DNA of 64,000 nucleotides from Selenomonas sp. AE3005 (GCF_905233635.1 NZ_CAJODG010000036.1:1-64000); one strand, 5' to 3'; counted from the first letter of the stretch, positions 17,585 through 26,155 are shown. Notes: a model not told the origin generated them from the letters alone. Translations and numbers: made by a program.

Positions 17585-18196
17585 TCAATCGTTTGCGTCA
17601 GATTTTTTCGTCCGTTTGGGACGGGTAATTACTTCATCCACAATACCATAGGCCTTGGCCTCCTGGGCAGTCATGAAATTATCACGTTCCGTATCAGTAT
17701 TGATGGCATCTTTGTCTTTGCCGGTCGTGGCCACAAAGATATCATTGATGGTTTCGCGGATACGCTGAATTTCACGGGCCTGGATTTGAATATCCGTGGA
17801 CTGGCCCTGTGCGCCGCCTAATGGCTGGTGAATCATAACACGGGCGTTAGGCAGGGCAAAACGCTTGCCTTTGGCACCAGCGGTGAGGAGCACTGCTCCC
17901 ATGCTGGCAGCCTGACCGATACAAATCGTCGAAACGTCCGGCTTGATATACTGCATGGTGTCATAGATAGCCAGACCGGCAGTAACAACACCGCCTGGGC
18001 TGTTGATGTAAAGATAAATGTCTTTATCCGGGTCCTCAGACTCCAGGAAAAGGAGCTGGGCTACAACAACATTAGCCACGCTATCATCAATCGGACCGCC
18101 GAGGAAGATAATTCTGTCCTTCAGCAGACGGGAATATATATCATAAGCCCGTTCGCCACGGTTAGATTGTTCAACGACCATTGGTACATAACTCAT
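17585..18196 (-). CDS. clpP: ClpP, proteolytic subunit of the Clp protease
   Basis: A 203-residue ClpP with the complete catalytic triad: Ser98 in GQAASMGAVLL, His123 in MIHQPLGG and Asp172 in ERDNFM. The N-terminal YVPMVVEQSNRGERAYD is the usual start of the mature protein, with almost no propeptide. Fourteen subunits form the degradation chamber. Order tig-clpP-clpX-lon is conserved in Firmicutes, and the 27-base gap to tig suggests shared transcription. Confidence 0.98.
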   Translation of the reverse strand: MSYVPMVVEQSNRGERAYDIYSRLLKDRIIFLGGPIDDSVANVVVAQLLFLESEDPDKDIYLYINSPGGVVTAGLAIYDTMQYIKPDVSTICIGQAASMGAVLLTAGAKGKRFALPNARVMIHQPLGGAQGQSTDIQIQAREIQRIRETINDIFVATTGKDKDAINTDTERDNFMTAQEAKAYGIVDEVITRPKRTKKSDAND

Positions 18197-18223
18197 TGGA
18201 ATACCCCCATACGCAGGGAATTA

Positions 18224-19510
18224 TTAGGCAATGTTGTCAATGATGAACTGTGCCGTCTTCTTGCGGAGTACGGTAGCAGCCAAATCGCCAACGCGACCCT
18301 GCTCTTTAATGATTTTCTGAATCTGTACCGGCGTAGCACCATAAGCGGCAGCCATGCCAGCAACTTCAGCGTCAAGGTCTTTTGCCTCAACTTTGATATT
18401 TTCGGCCTTAGCTACTTCTTCCAGCATCAGGTCGGTCTTAACGTTCTTTTCAGCCGTTTCACGGTAATCTTCGCGAATCTTGTTGAGGTCAGTGCCGGCA
18501 TACTGCAGGTACGTCTCAAGATTCATGCCCTGCTGCTCAAGGCGCATAGCCATTTCCTGAATCATAGCGTTTACACGGTTGTCAATCATCACAGCCGGGA
18601 TGTCAACCGTGATGTTGTTCGTAGCCTGTTCGATAGCCTCAGTGCGCTGCGTATTTTCAGCCTGGCGCTGAGCATTTTCTTCCAGGTTCTTGCGAACATC
18701 AGCACGGAGTTCAGCAATCGTTTCAAACTTGCTGACTTTCTTAGCCAGTTCATCATCGATAGCCGGCAGTTCCTTCTGCTTGATGCTGCGGATAGTGCAC
18801 TTGAACATAGCATCTTTGCCAGCCAGTTCCTTAGAATGATATTCTTCCGGGAACTTCACGTTAACTTCTTTTTCTTCGCCAATCTTAGCGCCGATGAGCT
18901 GATCTTCAAAGCCCGGGATAAAGCTGCCGGAACCAATCTGCAGCGGGTAATCCTGGCCCTTGCCGCCTTCGAATGCCTCGCCATTTACAAAACCTTCAAA
19001 GTCCAGCGTCGTGAAGTCGCCGTCTTTAACAGCGGAACCTTCCGGAGCGTCTACCATCTTGCCCTGACGGTCCTGGAAAGTCTTAATCTGCTTTTCCACA
19101 TCTTCGTCAGTTACTTCAGCGACCTTCTTTTCAACTTTCAGGCCTTTGTATTCGCCCAGGGTAACTTCCGGACGCGGAGTAACCGTAGCCTTGAACACGA
19201 GATCCTTGCCTTCTTCGAGGGTAACGATGTCGATGTCCGGACGGGTTACCGGGTCAATCTTCTGTTCTTCCAGAGCATCAGCGAATGCCTTGGGAGCAAC
19301 GATGTCGAATGCTTCCTGCATGATAGCTTCCATGCCTACATTGCGCTCAATGATTTTGCGCGGAGCTTTGCCCTTGCGGAATCCGGGAATATTTACACGG
19401 TTGCCGAGACGCTTTACAGCCTTCTCAGTTGCCTTGGAAACCTCTGCTGCTTCAACCTCAATAGTCAGAGTAACCTGCTGGTTTTCACCATTTTCTACAG
19501 TAACTTTCAT
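18224..19510 (-). CDS. tig: Trigger factor
   Basis: A 428-residue ribosome-associated chaperone and prolyl isomerase. The N-terminal ribosome-binding loop has the signature GFRKGKAPRKIIE (residues 44-56). A central FKBP-type domain includes GDFTTLDFEGFVNGEAF, and a long helical C-terminal domain follows. The length is normal. It heads the protease-chaperone cluster. A possible promoter with TATGAT as -10 overlaps the hairpin at 19609-19639. An AGGAGG site precedes the ATG at a slightly long distance. Confidence 0.97.
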   Translation of the reverse strand: MKVTVENGENQQVTLTIEVEAAEVSKATEKAVKRLGNRVNIPGFRKGKAPRKIIERNVGMEAIMQEAFDIVAPKAFADALEEQKIDPVTRPDIDIVTLEEGKDLVFKATVTPRPEVTLGEYKGLKVEKKVAEVTDEDVEKQIKTFQDRQGKMVDAPEGSAVKDGDFTTLDFEGFVNGEAFEGGKGQDYPLQIGSGSFIPGFEDQLIGAKIGEEKEVNVKFPEEYHSKELAGKDAMFKCTIRSIKQKELPAIDDELAKKVSKFETIAELRADVRKNLEENAQRQAENTQRTEAIEQATNNITVDIPAVMIDNRVNAMIQEMAMRLEQQGMNLETYLQYAGTDLNKIREDYRETAEKNVKTDLMLEEVAKAENIKVEAKDLDAEVAGMAAAYGATPVQIQKIIKEQGRVGDLAATVLRKKTAQFIIDNIA

Positions 19511-19608
19511 TGTCTGGGATGACCTCCTGTATTATCTAAATCATGCGCAGGCATACGTTCGCCAGCCTGCTGCCGACAATATGCCATACTTTTCATATCA
19601 TAACACAA

Positions 19609-19639
19609 GACGCGCAAAAAAACAAGTTTTTTGCGCGTC
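19609..19639 (-). terminator. Terminator between the GerMN lipoprotein gene and tig
   Basis: A 13-bp perfect stem (GACGCGCAAAAAA and its complement) with a 5-base loop. The stem ends in A/T runs, so it can work in both directions. It lies 18 bases after the lipoprotein stop codon. Confidence 0.85.
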
Positions 19640-19656
19640 CTTAAACCCGTTTAGTA

Positions 19657-20250
19657 TTATTTTTTGATAAGATTCGTCATTCGCTCAACCGGTTTGGTCA
19701 GGTCAAAATGACCAGCCAGGGAATCAATCTTTTTCCCTTCCACGAGAATCTGGATTTTTTTGATTTCACTAAACTCCGTCAGGGTGTTGACGAGGGAACC
19801 TACCAGCATTTCTTCACCGGTGGAACCGCCAATGAACTTCTTGACCAGATTTTCGTCAAAATCTACATAAGCTGTATCGTCTTTAACCTTGACGCTCTTA
19901 ATTTTAGCCTGCTTGGGTACAATAGTTGCCAGACCTTTTTCCTTGGTGCCGGACATCAAGGCCTTGAGGGCGGCGGTATACTTATCATCATTGCCCAGTT
20001 TAACGGTTTTCTTTACGGCCACCAGTTTCATGCCCTGTTCATCAGGATAGTACACATTGATGGTCAGTTTGCCGTTAGTCTGTGTCTTTTCCGCCTCCGG
20101 CGTAACCGTCTGCGGCGAACTGCCCTTTTCCGCTGTAATGGCGGATTTGCTGCTTACATCGCCAGCATTATTCTGTTTATTGTCACAGCCGGGGACGCAT
20201 AGCAGGATAAGTGCCAACATTGCCAGCAGCATGTAACGCATTTTTTTCAT
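19657..20250 (-). CDS. GerMN-domain lipoprotein
   Basis: A 197-residue lipoprotein. It has a signal sequence with a lipobox ending VPGC (Cys22), a low-complexity linker rich in Lys, Thr and Glu, and a GerMN domain from about residue 65: INVYYPDEQGMKLVAVKKTV, then YTAALKALMSGTKEKGL and a final VNTLTEFSEIKKIQILVEG. GerMN domains occur in the germination protein GerM and in many non-spore lipoproteins, usually beside cell-wall amidases as here (20 bases from the amidase gene). It probably binds peptidoglycan or assists the amidase in the envelope. Confidence 0.87.
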   Translation of the reverse strand: MKKMRYMLLAMLALILLCVPGCDNKQNNAGDVSSKSAITAEKGSSPQTVTPEAEKTQTNGKLTINVYYPDEQGMKLVAVKKTVKLGNDDKYTAALKALMSGTKEKGLATIVPKQAKIKSVKVKDDTAYVDFDENLVKKFIGGSTGEEMLVGSLVNTLTEFSEIKKIQILVEGKKIDSLAGHFDLTKPVERMTNLIKK

Positions 20251-20269
20251 CTAATCATCTCCCTATAAA

Positions 20270-21316
20270 TCAGCCGCGGAAATAACGGGCAATGCCCTGC
20301 ACAATGGCTTTGGCCAGCTTATTCTGATAAGCATCGCTGTTCAGCAATTTTTCCTCACGCGGGTTAGTTATAAACGCCAGTTCCACCAGGGAGGCCGGCA
20401 TGCTGGTATGACGCAGTACATAGTAGTTAGCGGTTTTCACGCCACGGTTGAACAGGCCGCCCGCTTTGGCCAGCTCGTCATTTAAATATGCTGCCAGCTT
20501 TTGACCCCGGCCAGAACCTGCGGCATAATATGTTTCCATGCCATGAGCCGACGGATTGGAAAAAGCATTACAATGAATCGATAAGAACAAGGCCGTCTGC
20601 GGAACGCGGTTAGCAACATCACAACGCGCCTGCAGCTCCTGCCTGTCCGTAGCATTGACGCCATAAACATCCACATCCGTCGTGCGCGTCATGATTACTT
20701 TGGCTCCGGCCTTCGTCAAGAGATTCTGGACTTTCCTGGACACCGCCAGGGAAACACTCTTTTCTTTTACACCTGTAGGCCCTACAGCACCGCTGTCGCT
20801 GCCGCCATGTCCCGGGTCAACGACAATGGTTTTGCCATTAATTCCTGGCGCATTGATATCGCCGCCTTCACCTGGTTCCAGCACGTCAATGACTATACGG
20901 AACGGTTTATTGCTGCGCCGTTCGGCTGGCAGCGTGCTAAGACGATAATTATCGCTGTTTACCTCATTGACAAAATCTATGCTGACACGCAGATTATCGC
21001 CCTGTTTTTCCAGATTAACCTTTTTCGCTAAATTGCCTTTTAAAGCAATATTGTCTTTCAGCTTGCCCTGACGGGTATTTTTCATGTCAATAATCAGCTG
21101 CCGGCGCAAAAAAGTCATTTCCGTGACTTTATAGTCAGGATTTTCCTCTGTCATACCTATTTCGATACGCAGAGCTTTACGTCCTTCAACTTCTACATTA
21201 CTTGTTTGAAAATAATTTAATTCATTTTGACCGGCTGCCTCTGCTTTGAAGGGCAGCATCATCAATACAACTGCTAAAACGCCCACCAAACTTGCCCAGC
21301 GGAATACGTTATTCAT
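20270..21316 (-). CDS. N-acetylmuramoyl-L-alanine amidase with AMIN domain (AmiC-like)
   Basis: A 348-residue exported amidase. It has a signal peptide (residues 1-28), an AMIN domain (about 30-150), then a zinc-dependent Amidase_3 domain with VVDPGHGGSDSGAVG, the metal-binding His in LSIHCNAFSNP, and the catalytic Glu in VELAFITNPREE. It cuts the bond between muramic acid and the peptide stem, typically during cell separation. The frame is open back to 21385, inside the DUF3006 gene, but ATG 21316 with AAGGAGG is the clear start. Confidence 0.93.
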   Translation of the reverse strand: MNNVFRWASLVGVLAVVLMMLPFKAEAAGQNELNYFQTSNVEVEGRKALRIEIGMTEENPDYKVTEMTFLRRQLIIDMKNTRQGKLKDNIALKGNLAKKVNLEKQGDNLRVSIDFVNEVNSDNYRLSTLPAERRSNKPFRIVIDVLEPGEGGDINAPGINGKTIVVDPGHGGSDSGAVGPTGVKEKSVSLAVSRKVQNLLTKAGAKVIMTRTTDVDVYGVNATDRQELQARCDVANRVPQTALFLSIHCNAFSNPSAHGMETYYAAGSGRGQKLAAYLNDELAKAGGLFNRGVKTANYYVLRHTSMPASLVELAFITNPREEKLLNSDAYQNKLAKAIVQGIARYFRG

Positions 21317-21329
21317 TAAGTCTGCCTCC

Positions 21330-21530
21330 TTACTCCCCGAGGAGTTCCAATGCCTCTTGGGCCGCTTTTTCGTTGGCCTCTTCATCCAGGGCTATATCTA
21401 TTTTGATATAGTCCCCCTCACCTGCCTCAGCAGGGAGATATTCACGGGGGAAATTGACTTTTTTCATCTCGTCCCCCAGCAACAGTACCGCCAAGCTGCC
21501 CTCATAGCGGTCAATATAAGCGGAAATCAT
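21330..21530 (-). CDS. DUF3006 family protein
   Basis: A 66-residue protein with the DUF3006 pattern: AYIDRYEGSLAVLLLGDE, then VNFPREYLP and an acidic tail. The family function is unknown. It is often found beside ComEC-like metallo-beta-lactamase proteins, as here, where its ATG overlaps the stop of that gene (ATGA). Translation is probably coupled. Confidence 0.85.
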   Translation of the reverse strand: MISAYIDRYEGSLAVLLLGDEMKKVNFPREYLPAEAGEGDYIKIDIALDEEANEKAAQEALELLGE

Positions 21531-22465
21531 TGTGCGTCCCCTCTTTCCGGCTTGATTTTATAGCTTTTACCATCGGAGGTTACCACGATGGTACCATTTA
21601 GGTCTGTTTCGTAAATTTTCAGTTTCAATGACTGATATTTTTTCATGGTCTGCTTATGCGGATGACCATAGTCATTGCCGGCACCGCAGGAAATCAGAAC
21701 ACCTTCCGGCTGTACGGCCCGTAAGAACGCTGCCGAGGAAGATGTCTTGCTGCCATGGTGCCCGGCTTTTAACAGCGTACTGCGCAAATCACCGGCAAAA
21801 TTATCGACCATGACTTTTTCCGCCTGCTGTTCAGCATCACCAGTAAACATCATGGAGAAATTACCAAAAATCAGCTTGCCAACCACCGACTCATTGTTCG
21901 GGTCATGATTATCCGTGCTCTTACTGCCTTTTTCCACAACCTCTTTAGGCGGTGACAGCACCTTAAAGCTCACGCCGCCGCCAAAGTTAAGAACCTCTCC
22001 GGCTGTCAGGGCATGACGGGGAATGTTCCTCTGCTTGATAATCTTCATATAACGAAGATATATCTTGGACTTGGACGGCATGCCATTGTCATAAACTTCG
22101 CCGACTTCGTAATCTTTGAGGACTACACCTTCCACACCGCCAATATGGTCAGCATGCGGATGCGTCAGAATAAGTTTATCAATGCGTTTAACCTTCGCTT
22201 TTTCCAGCTCTGCCCGCAGTTTTTCCTGTTCGTCCAAATCACTGGTGTCGATAAGCACCGTCTGTTCCGCGGTTTTGATGAGAATTGCGTCTCCCTGCCC
22301 CACGTTCAGCATGGTTACGGTAAGCTCATTGTTTTTGTCAACGCTGGCGGCTTTTTCTTCGTTCTGCGCTGCCGGCTGGTTTGCCGCGTTTGGCGCGCCA
22401 CAGCCCGTCAGCAGACTGGTAATTAGTAATACCAGCCCCAGAATCATACCTAATTTATTTCGCAT
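21527..22465 (-). CDS. ComEC-like metallo-beta-lactamase-fold lipoprotein
   Basis: A 312-residue protein with a lipobox ending LLTGC (Cys22) and a metallo-hydrolase domain carrying THPHADHIGG (residues 101-110), MFTGDAEQQAE and KAGHHGSKTSSS. It matches the C-terminal hydrolase domain of ComEC/Rec2 without the membrane channel. Possible substrates are single-stranded DNA or phosphodiesters outside the inner membrane; the exact one is unknown. It is co-transcribed with the DUF3006 protein and the amidase. Confidence 0.9.
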   Translation of the reverse strand: MRNKLGMILGLVLLITSLLTGCGAPNAANQPAAQNEEKAASVDKNNELTVTMLNVGQGDAILIKTAEQTVLIDTSDLDEQEKLRAELEKAKVKRIDKLILTHPHADHIGGVEGVVLKDYEVGEVYDNGMPSKSKIYLRYMKIIKQRNIPRHALTAGEVLNFGGGVSFKVLSPPKEVVEKGSKSTDNHDPNNESVVGKLIFGNFSMMFTGDAEQQAEKVMVDNFAGDLRSTLLKAGHHGSKTSSSAAFLRAVQPEGVLISCGAGNDYGHPHKQTMKKYQSLKLKIYETDLNGTIVVTSDGKSYKIKPERGDAQ

Positions 22466-22473
22466 AATTCACC

Positions 22474-23277
22474 TCATAGCCTTTTCAGAATGTAACGGTA
22501 AATTCCTTCGGCCACGCCGTCCTCGTCCACCGTCGGCAGAACATGTTCAGCCAAAGCCTTTAACTCCGGCCCGGCATTGCCCATCACCAGAGCGTGTCCT
22601 ACCGTCCCCATCATTTCCAAATCGTTAAGACCGTCCCCAAAGGCATAACTGTTTTCTATGGGGATATTCATATACTCTAAAGCCCGTTGTATGCCGGTAG
22701 CTTTGGAAATGTCGGCCGCATATAATTCCATATATTTCAGCAGCGTCGGGTCAATGAGTCCTGTTACGCCCGGCCAGGACAACAGCTTGTCAAATAAGCC
22801 GTCAGCGCCCGGTGTATCACAGAGAAACTCCAGCTTGCCGGCTTTGACATCTGACAGATCAAACTGCCGCACGAATTTCTCCACATCAATATCTATATTG
22901 CGATAAACATTTTCCAGCCCCTTAAACTCTTCACGCAAGTAGACATAAGGATGACTTTCCAAAATGTACTCAACGCCCTTGGACTCGGCCAGGCTCACCA
23001 TATCCCGGACTGTTTCTGCCGGCATGTCCTGACGGAAAATCACTTCCCCATCCAGAATGACCACGGCGCCGTTCATGATGACAAAACCGTCAAAAAGTCC
23101 TGATTCCGTAAGTTCAGTGTCCAAGTAAGCCCAGGGACGGCCGCTGGCAATGAAAGTATGATGCCCGGCTGCCCGCAATTCCTGAATTGCTCTTTTTACC
23201 GGCAGTGTTATTTTGGTGTGGTGCTTACGAATGTTGATTAGCGTACCATCGATATCAAAAAAAATAGCCTTCTTCAT
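22474..23277 (-). CDS. Cof-type HAD-IIB phosphatase
   Basis: A 267-residue HAD hydrolase with motif I FFDIDGTLI (Asp nucleophile near residue 7), motif II IASGRP, a C2B cap domain, and the C-terminal AFGDGLNDLEMM. This group dephosphorylates sugar phosphates or phosphorylated cofactors in the cytoplasm. ATG 23277 with AAAGGA is chosen over the upstream in-frame start at 23304. It overlaps functionally with the small membrane-protein gene whose stop codon lies two bases before. Confidence 0.92.
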   Translation of the reverse strand: MKKAIFFDIDGTLINIRKHHTKITLPVKRAIQELRAAGHHTFIASGRPWAYLDTELTESGLFDGFVIMNGAVVILDGEVIFRQDMPAETVRDMVSLAESKGVEYILESHPYVYLREEFKGLENVYRNIDIDVEKFVRQFDLSDVKAGKLEFLCDTPGADGLFDKLLSWPGVTGLIDPTLLKYMELYAADISKATGIQRALEYMNIPIENSYAFGDGLNDLEMMGTVGHALVMGNAGPELKALAEHVLPTVDEDGVAEGIYRYILKRL

Positions 23278-23279
23278 TG

Positions 23280-23462
23280 TTATCCTTTCCAATAGATACG
23301 GCATCTAATCCCCAACAGCAGAAACCAAAAGCCAAAACACCCTAAATATACCTTATCGAGAGTATCCATATTCTGGTAGTCAACTCTAAAAGCCAGTAAA
23401 TATATACCTGCTAAGGCAATCAGTACATCGATCGGCTTGATTGCTTTTTTTAACCAATCCAC
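23280..23462 (-). CDS. Small membrane protein, 60 aa, unknown
   Basis: A GTG-started frame with AGGGG upstream. The protein has two hydrophobic segments (DVLIALAGIYLLAF and VYLGCFGFWFLLLGI) and a charged start. It ends two bases before the Cof phosphatase gene, so the two may be translated together. No family was recognised. The short length leaves some doubt that it is real. Confidence 0.5.
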   Translation of the reverse strand: MDWLKKAIKPIDVLIALAGIYLLAFRVDYQNMDTLDKVYLGCFGFWFLLLGIRCRIYWKG

Positions 23463-23652
23463 CCCAAAGTCCCCTATCTATTGTCACTATAATCTTCTCT
23501 GTTCCTATGTTACTAAAAATCGCAGCCGCATTCAAGCATTTTACGGCAGGAAATACACTTGTTTGCAAGCACATTGTAGCACCATTCCCCGCTTCTAGGC
23601 AATGGTTCGCATTTAATTTATGTTTTAATTGATACTATTTTTTTCGCAGCGT

Positions 23653-23756
23653 TATAACGAGGCAAGAAAATGTCCCCCACCTCAGCAGGTGGGGCACGAA
23701 TAACAAAACAGGCGGCGAAGCATATCTCCCGCCTCGTTGAAACGCTAAGAGGAACG
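23653..23756. repeat. Dispersed intergenic repeat, copy 1
   Basis: It shares about 95 bases with copies at 25716 and 46589. It starts TATAACGAGGCAAGAAAATG, then holds a hairpin of CCCCCACCT with AGGTGGGG, a GGCGG/CCGCC hairpin, and ends with GCCTCGTTG, complementary to the start. This copy has lost the usual CGTTATA end. The rest of the gap (23757-23904) has no gene I can support; a short piece at 23885-23905 repeats part of the element (GTGGGGCACGAATAC). Confidence 0.85.
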
Positions 23757-23904
23757 GGGTGTGAACCTTCCTCCTTTCAGCGCTTAGTCATTCCGCCAGA
23801 CAGGCCGCTGCTAGTGCAACCCGTCACTGGTTCGCGTGTCCGTTGCTTTTGGTGGACAGCTGCGCCGTCCACGTCAGCACCGACACGTGGGGCACGAATA
23901 CAAA

Positions 23905-23942
23905 AAGGCCTCAAATCCTAAAAAATGCAGATTTGAGGCCTT
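23905..23942 (-). terminator. Terminator after the truncated Rpn-like gene
   Basis: A 13-bp perfect stem (AAGGCCTCAAATC and its complement) is followed on the minus strand by a T run. It lies about 10 bases after the stop codon of the 97-residue gene. Confidence 0.85.
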
Positions 23943-23952
23943 GGGGACAGGA

Positions 23953-24246
23953 TTATGTTTTTTTCATTTCGTGGGCGAGTTCTTCAATTTCAGCCCGGGT
24001 TAAATCAACCCATTCCAGAATTTCATCAATCGGTTTATTCTTTTGCAGCATACGCATCGCTGTACGGCGGTCAGCAGTTTTTTCTCCTTCCACCATACCT
24101 TTAGCGAGGCCTTCTTCCATGCCTTCTGCACGGCCTTCTTCAATCCAGGCATCTTTATCGGACTCATAGTCCATGATGGCCATTTCGCGGTTCAGATAGT
24201 CAAGGCGTTCTTGCCGGTTCTGCATAAATATAGCAGCTTCATTCAT
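23953..24246 (-). CDS. Truncated duplicate of the Rpn-family protein (C-terminal part)
   Basis: A 97-residue protein whose first half repeats the C-terminal part of the next gene upstream almost exactly (FMQNRQERLDYLNREMAIMD through WIEEG). The nuclease core is missing. The tail then differs and has a repeated acidic-glycine segment (GRAEGMEEGLAKGMVEGE). An AAGGA site precedes its ATG, so it may still be made. The frame is also open upstream into the end of the larger gene in a shifted phase, which points to a tandem duplication followed by deletion. Confidence 0.6.
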   Translation of the reverse strand: MNEAAIFMQNRQERLDYLNREMAIMDYESDKDAWIEEGRAEGMEEGLAKGMVEGEKTADRRTAMRMLQKNKPIDEILEWVDLTRAEIEELAHEMKKT

Positions 24247-24266
24247 AGCCAGTTCCTTGGTGTTCT

Positions 24267-25160
24267 TTATAACATAGACTTTAATTCGGTAAGGCGCTGT
24301 TCGGTAAGCCCAGTTTTTTCGCTAATCTCAGCTAATGGTTTGTTCTCTTTTATCATTTTAATTGCTGTAATCATATTGCTTTCGCCTTCATTTTTGCCTT
24401 CTTCAATCCAGGCATCTTTATCGGATTCATAGTCCATGATGGCCATTTCGCGGTTCAGGTAGTCGAGGCGTTCCTGCCGGTTCTGCATAAATATAGCGGC
24501 TGCGTCCAGCGCAGTCTGAATTGCAACTTCATTCATAGCCAGTTCCTCCATTTCTTTGGCATCCAGTTTGTTGGAGAAGTAAGCCAGCCAGCGCTCCACA
24601 CTGGTCATTTCGCTGACGGGCTTTTTCTGGAACTTGGGGACTTCGAGGAAATGCAGTTCCATGTCTTCGTTCAAGCGGCGACCTGTTTCCTTGTTGTAAA
24701 TGCTGTACATGGAGTGCGCCGGCTCGCCGGGGAAAATCGTGTAGCGCAGGATGTTGATGGTGATGGACGTTTTCAAATTCTGATACTTCCCCCCCTTGGC
24801 GAGGTTCATCAGGTACATCTGCGACCAATAGTAAAGGGTGCGGCGTTCCATGTTTTTCTTGTCCACAATCTGGACTTCCACATCAATCTGCGTGCCATCC
24901 TCAGTGACGCAGAAAATATCCAAACGGGTGAGCTTGTCGTCATCATAGAGCGGGACAATCTCACTGTTTTGGAACTGAATGTCCTTTATGGCCTTAGCCT
25001 CGTGACGGTCAAGGACTGCGTTGAGAAAATCGATGGTGACCTGCTTCCGCTCATCCTTGCCGAAGATGAACTTGAACAGGACATCATTCATGGGATTGTA
25101 TTTTTTGTTGGCAATATCGTTTTCAATAGCCTGCTTGATTAGGTCTTTTGGGTATGTCAT
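24267..25160 (-). CDS. Rpn family recombination-promoting nuclease / PD-(D/E)XK transposase-like protein
   Basis: A 297-residue protein of the PDDEXK_2 family. It starts with the typical NPMNDVLFKFIFGKDERKQV block, then the nuclease core RLDIFCVTEDGTQIDVEVQ (Asp and Glu-Val-Gln motif near residues 85-103), and a helical C-terminus ending in a short helix-turn-helix-like tail (KPLAEISEKTGLTEQ). Rpn proteins nick DNA and stimulate RecA-independent recombination; many are linked to phage defence or mobility. ATG 25160 follows AAAGGAG, and a TATAAT lies at about 25192-25197. The frame upstream to 25289 is not needed. Confidence 0.88.
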   Translation of the reverse strand: MTYPKDLIKQAIENDIANKKYNPMNDVLFKFIFGKDERKQVTIDFLNAVLDRHEAKAIKDIQFQNSEIVPLYDDDKLTRLDIFCVTEDGTQIDVEVQIVDKKNMERRTLYYWSQMYLMNLAKGGKYQNLKTSITINILRYTIFPGEPAHSMYSIYNKETGRRLNEDMELHFLEVPKFQKKPVSEMTSVERWLAYFSNKLDAKEMEELAMNEVAIQTALDAAAIFMQNRQERLDYLNREMAIMDYESDKDAWIEEGKNEGESNMITAIKMIKENKPLAEISEKTGLTEQRLTELKSML

Positions 25161-25399
25161 GGTAAACGCACTCCTTTGGGTTTCTAATTGGATTATACCA
25201 TGAAACAGGATAATTTTCAGCAAATTCCTGTGGTAAACTTTTGCGTTATCGTGGCTTACAGGCAATTCTGTGCGGTCGTTTTTTAGCAATCAGTGTATTT
25301 CTGCCCTGTACAACCATTTGTAATCCATCGAAAATGCAACCGGTGCGAATGATAATCCTGCAAGAATATTTAACTCTTACCGATTCTTGTACATATTAA

Positions 25400-25690
25400 A
25401 ATCCCGGCTCTTTCAGCTCCCGCTATTCCTTTGTACGGAAAAAGCTGGGCATTAAGACCACATTCCACATGCTGCGGCATGATATGGCCAGCCGGATGAA
25501 AGGCACCCATATTTTTGACCTCAAAGATATTCAAACCCAGCTGGGGCATTCCAGCATCCAAATCACCATGGATATATATACCCATATTGACGAGGAACAG
25601 AACCAAAAAGTCAGCGGCTGGCTGGAAAGCGGCGTAAGTGACTTGTTAAACGATAAGCAGTCTTTTGAACATAAATGCATAGGAAAATAA
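25400..25690 (+). pseudogene. Tyrosine recombinase (phage integrase) remnant, C-terminal end
   Basis: A plus-strand frame, open from a stop at 25397, encodes the last third of a tyrosine integrase: RKKLGIKTTFHMLRHDMA, then LKDIQTQLGHSSIQITMDIY and THID. The HxLRH box, the GHSS box and the final Tyr are all present. The N-terminal and core-binding parts are absent, and no start codon is in place. It stands among repeats and 270 bases from tRNA-Leu, so it is probably the scar of an element that integrated near the tRNA gene. I see no gene in the 239 bases to its left. Confidence 0.8.
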
Positions 25691-25715
25691 AACAATACCT
25701 AAATTTACTTACCCC

Positions 25716-25826
25716 TATAACGAGGCAAGAAAATGTCCCCCACCTCAGCAGGTGGGGGCACGAATACCAAAACAGGCGGCGAGCATATCTCCCACCTCGT
25801 TGAAACGCCAAGACAACGGCGTTATA
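25716..25826. repeat. Dispersed intergenic repeat, copy 2 (nested in a larger palindrome)
   Basis: A complete copy running from TATAACG to CGTTATA, with the same two inner hairpins as the other copies. Outside these ends, the flanks are themselves inverted: ATTTACTTACCCC on the left and GGGGTAAGTAAAT on the right. The whole can fold into a long cruciform. Confidence 0.85.
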
Positions 25827-25920
25827 AAAATATGGGGGTAAGTAAATAAATTTGACTCTACCGATTAAATTCTGGTGGCTGTCAACTGGCTGTCAATCCC
25901 CTAAAAAAAATACAACAAAA

Positions 25921-25948
25921 AAGCCCCGTGAAAATCTCACGGAGCCTT
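25921..25948 (-). terminator. Terminator after tRNA-Leu
   Basis: The stem AAGGCTCCGTGA/TCACGGGGCTT, with one mismatch, is followed on the minus strand by a run of T. It lies just beyond the tRNA 3' end. Confidence 0.85.
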
Positions 25949-25958
25949 GATTTACAAG

Positions 25959-26045
25959 TGGTGCCGGCGATCGGACTTGAACCGATACGTTGTTGCCAAC
26001 GGCAGATTTTGAGTCTGCTGCGTCTGCCAATTCCGCCACGCCGGC
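25959..26045 (-). tRNA. tRNA-Leu (anticodon CAA)
   Basis: An 87-base tRNA with CCA encoded. The acceptor stem GCCGGCG pairs with CGCCGGC. The anticodon arm GCAGA-CTCAAAA-TCTGC gives anticodon CAA. A long variable arm (class II) and the T-arm GGTTCAAGTCC are present. All arms fold. Confidence 0.95.
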
Positions 26046-26155
26046 GTTAGCAACCATAATGCGTTGCTGACAAAAAATATATTAGCATACATAGAAGTTA
26101 TTGTCAAACACTTTTTTTAATAAACAATCAATTCCAGTAAAAACCCACCATACTT

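Noticed and set aside
17828..19522. A 564-codon open frame on the plus strand opposite clpP and tig
   Set aside because: It is antisense to two well-supported genes, its translation has no recognisable domain, and its openness follows from the codon bias of the genes on the other strand.
23653..25826. CRISPR array suspected from repeated hairpin blocks
   Set aside because: The copies are about 2 kb and 21 kb apart, each over 100 bases, with no regular spacers and no cas genes.
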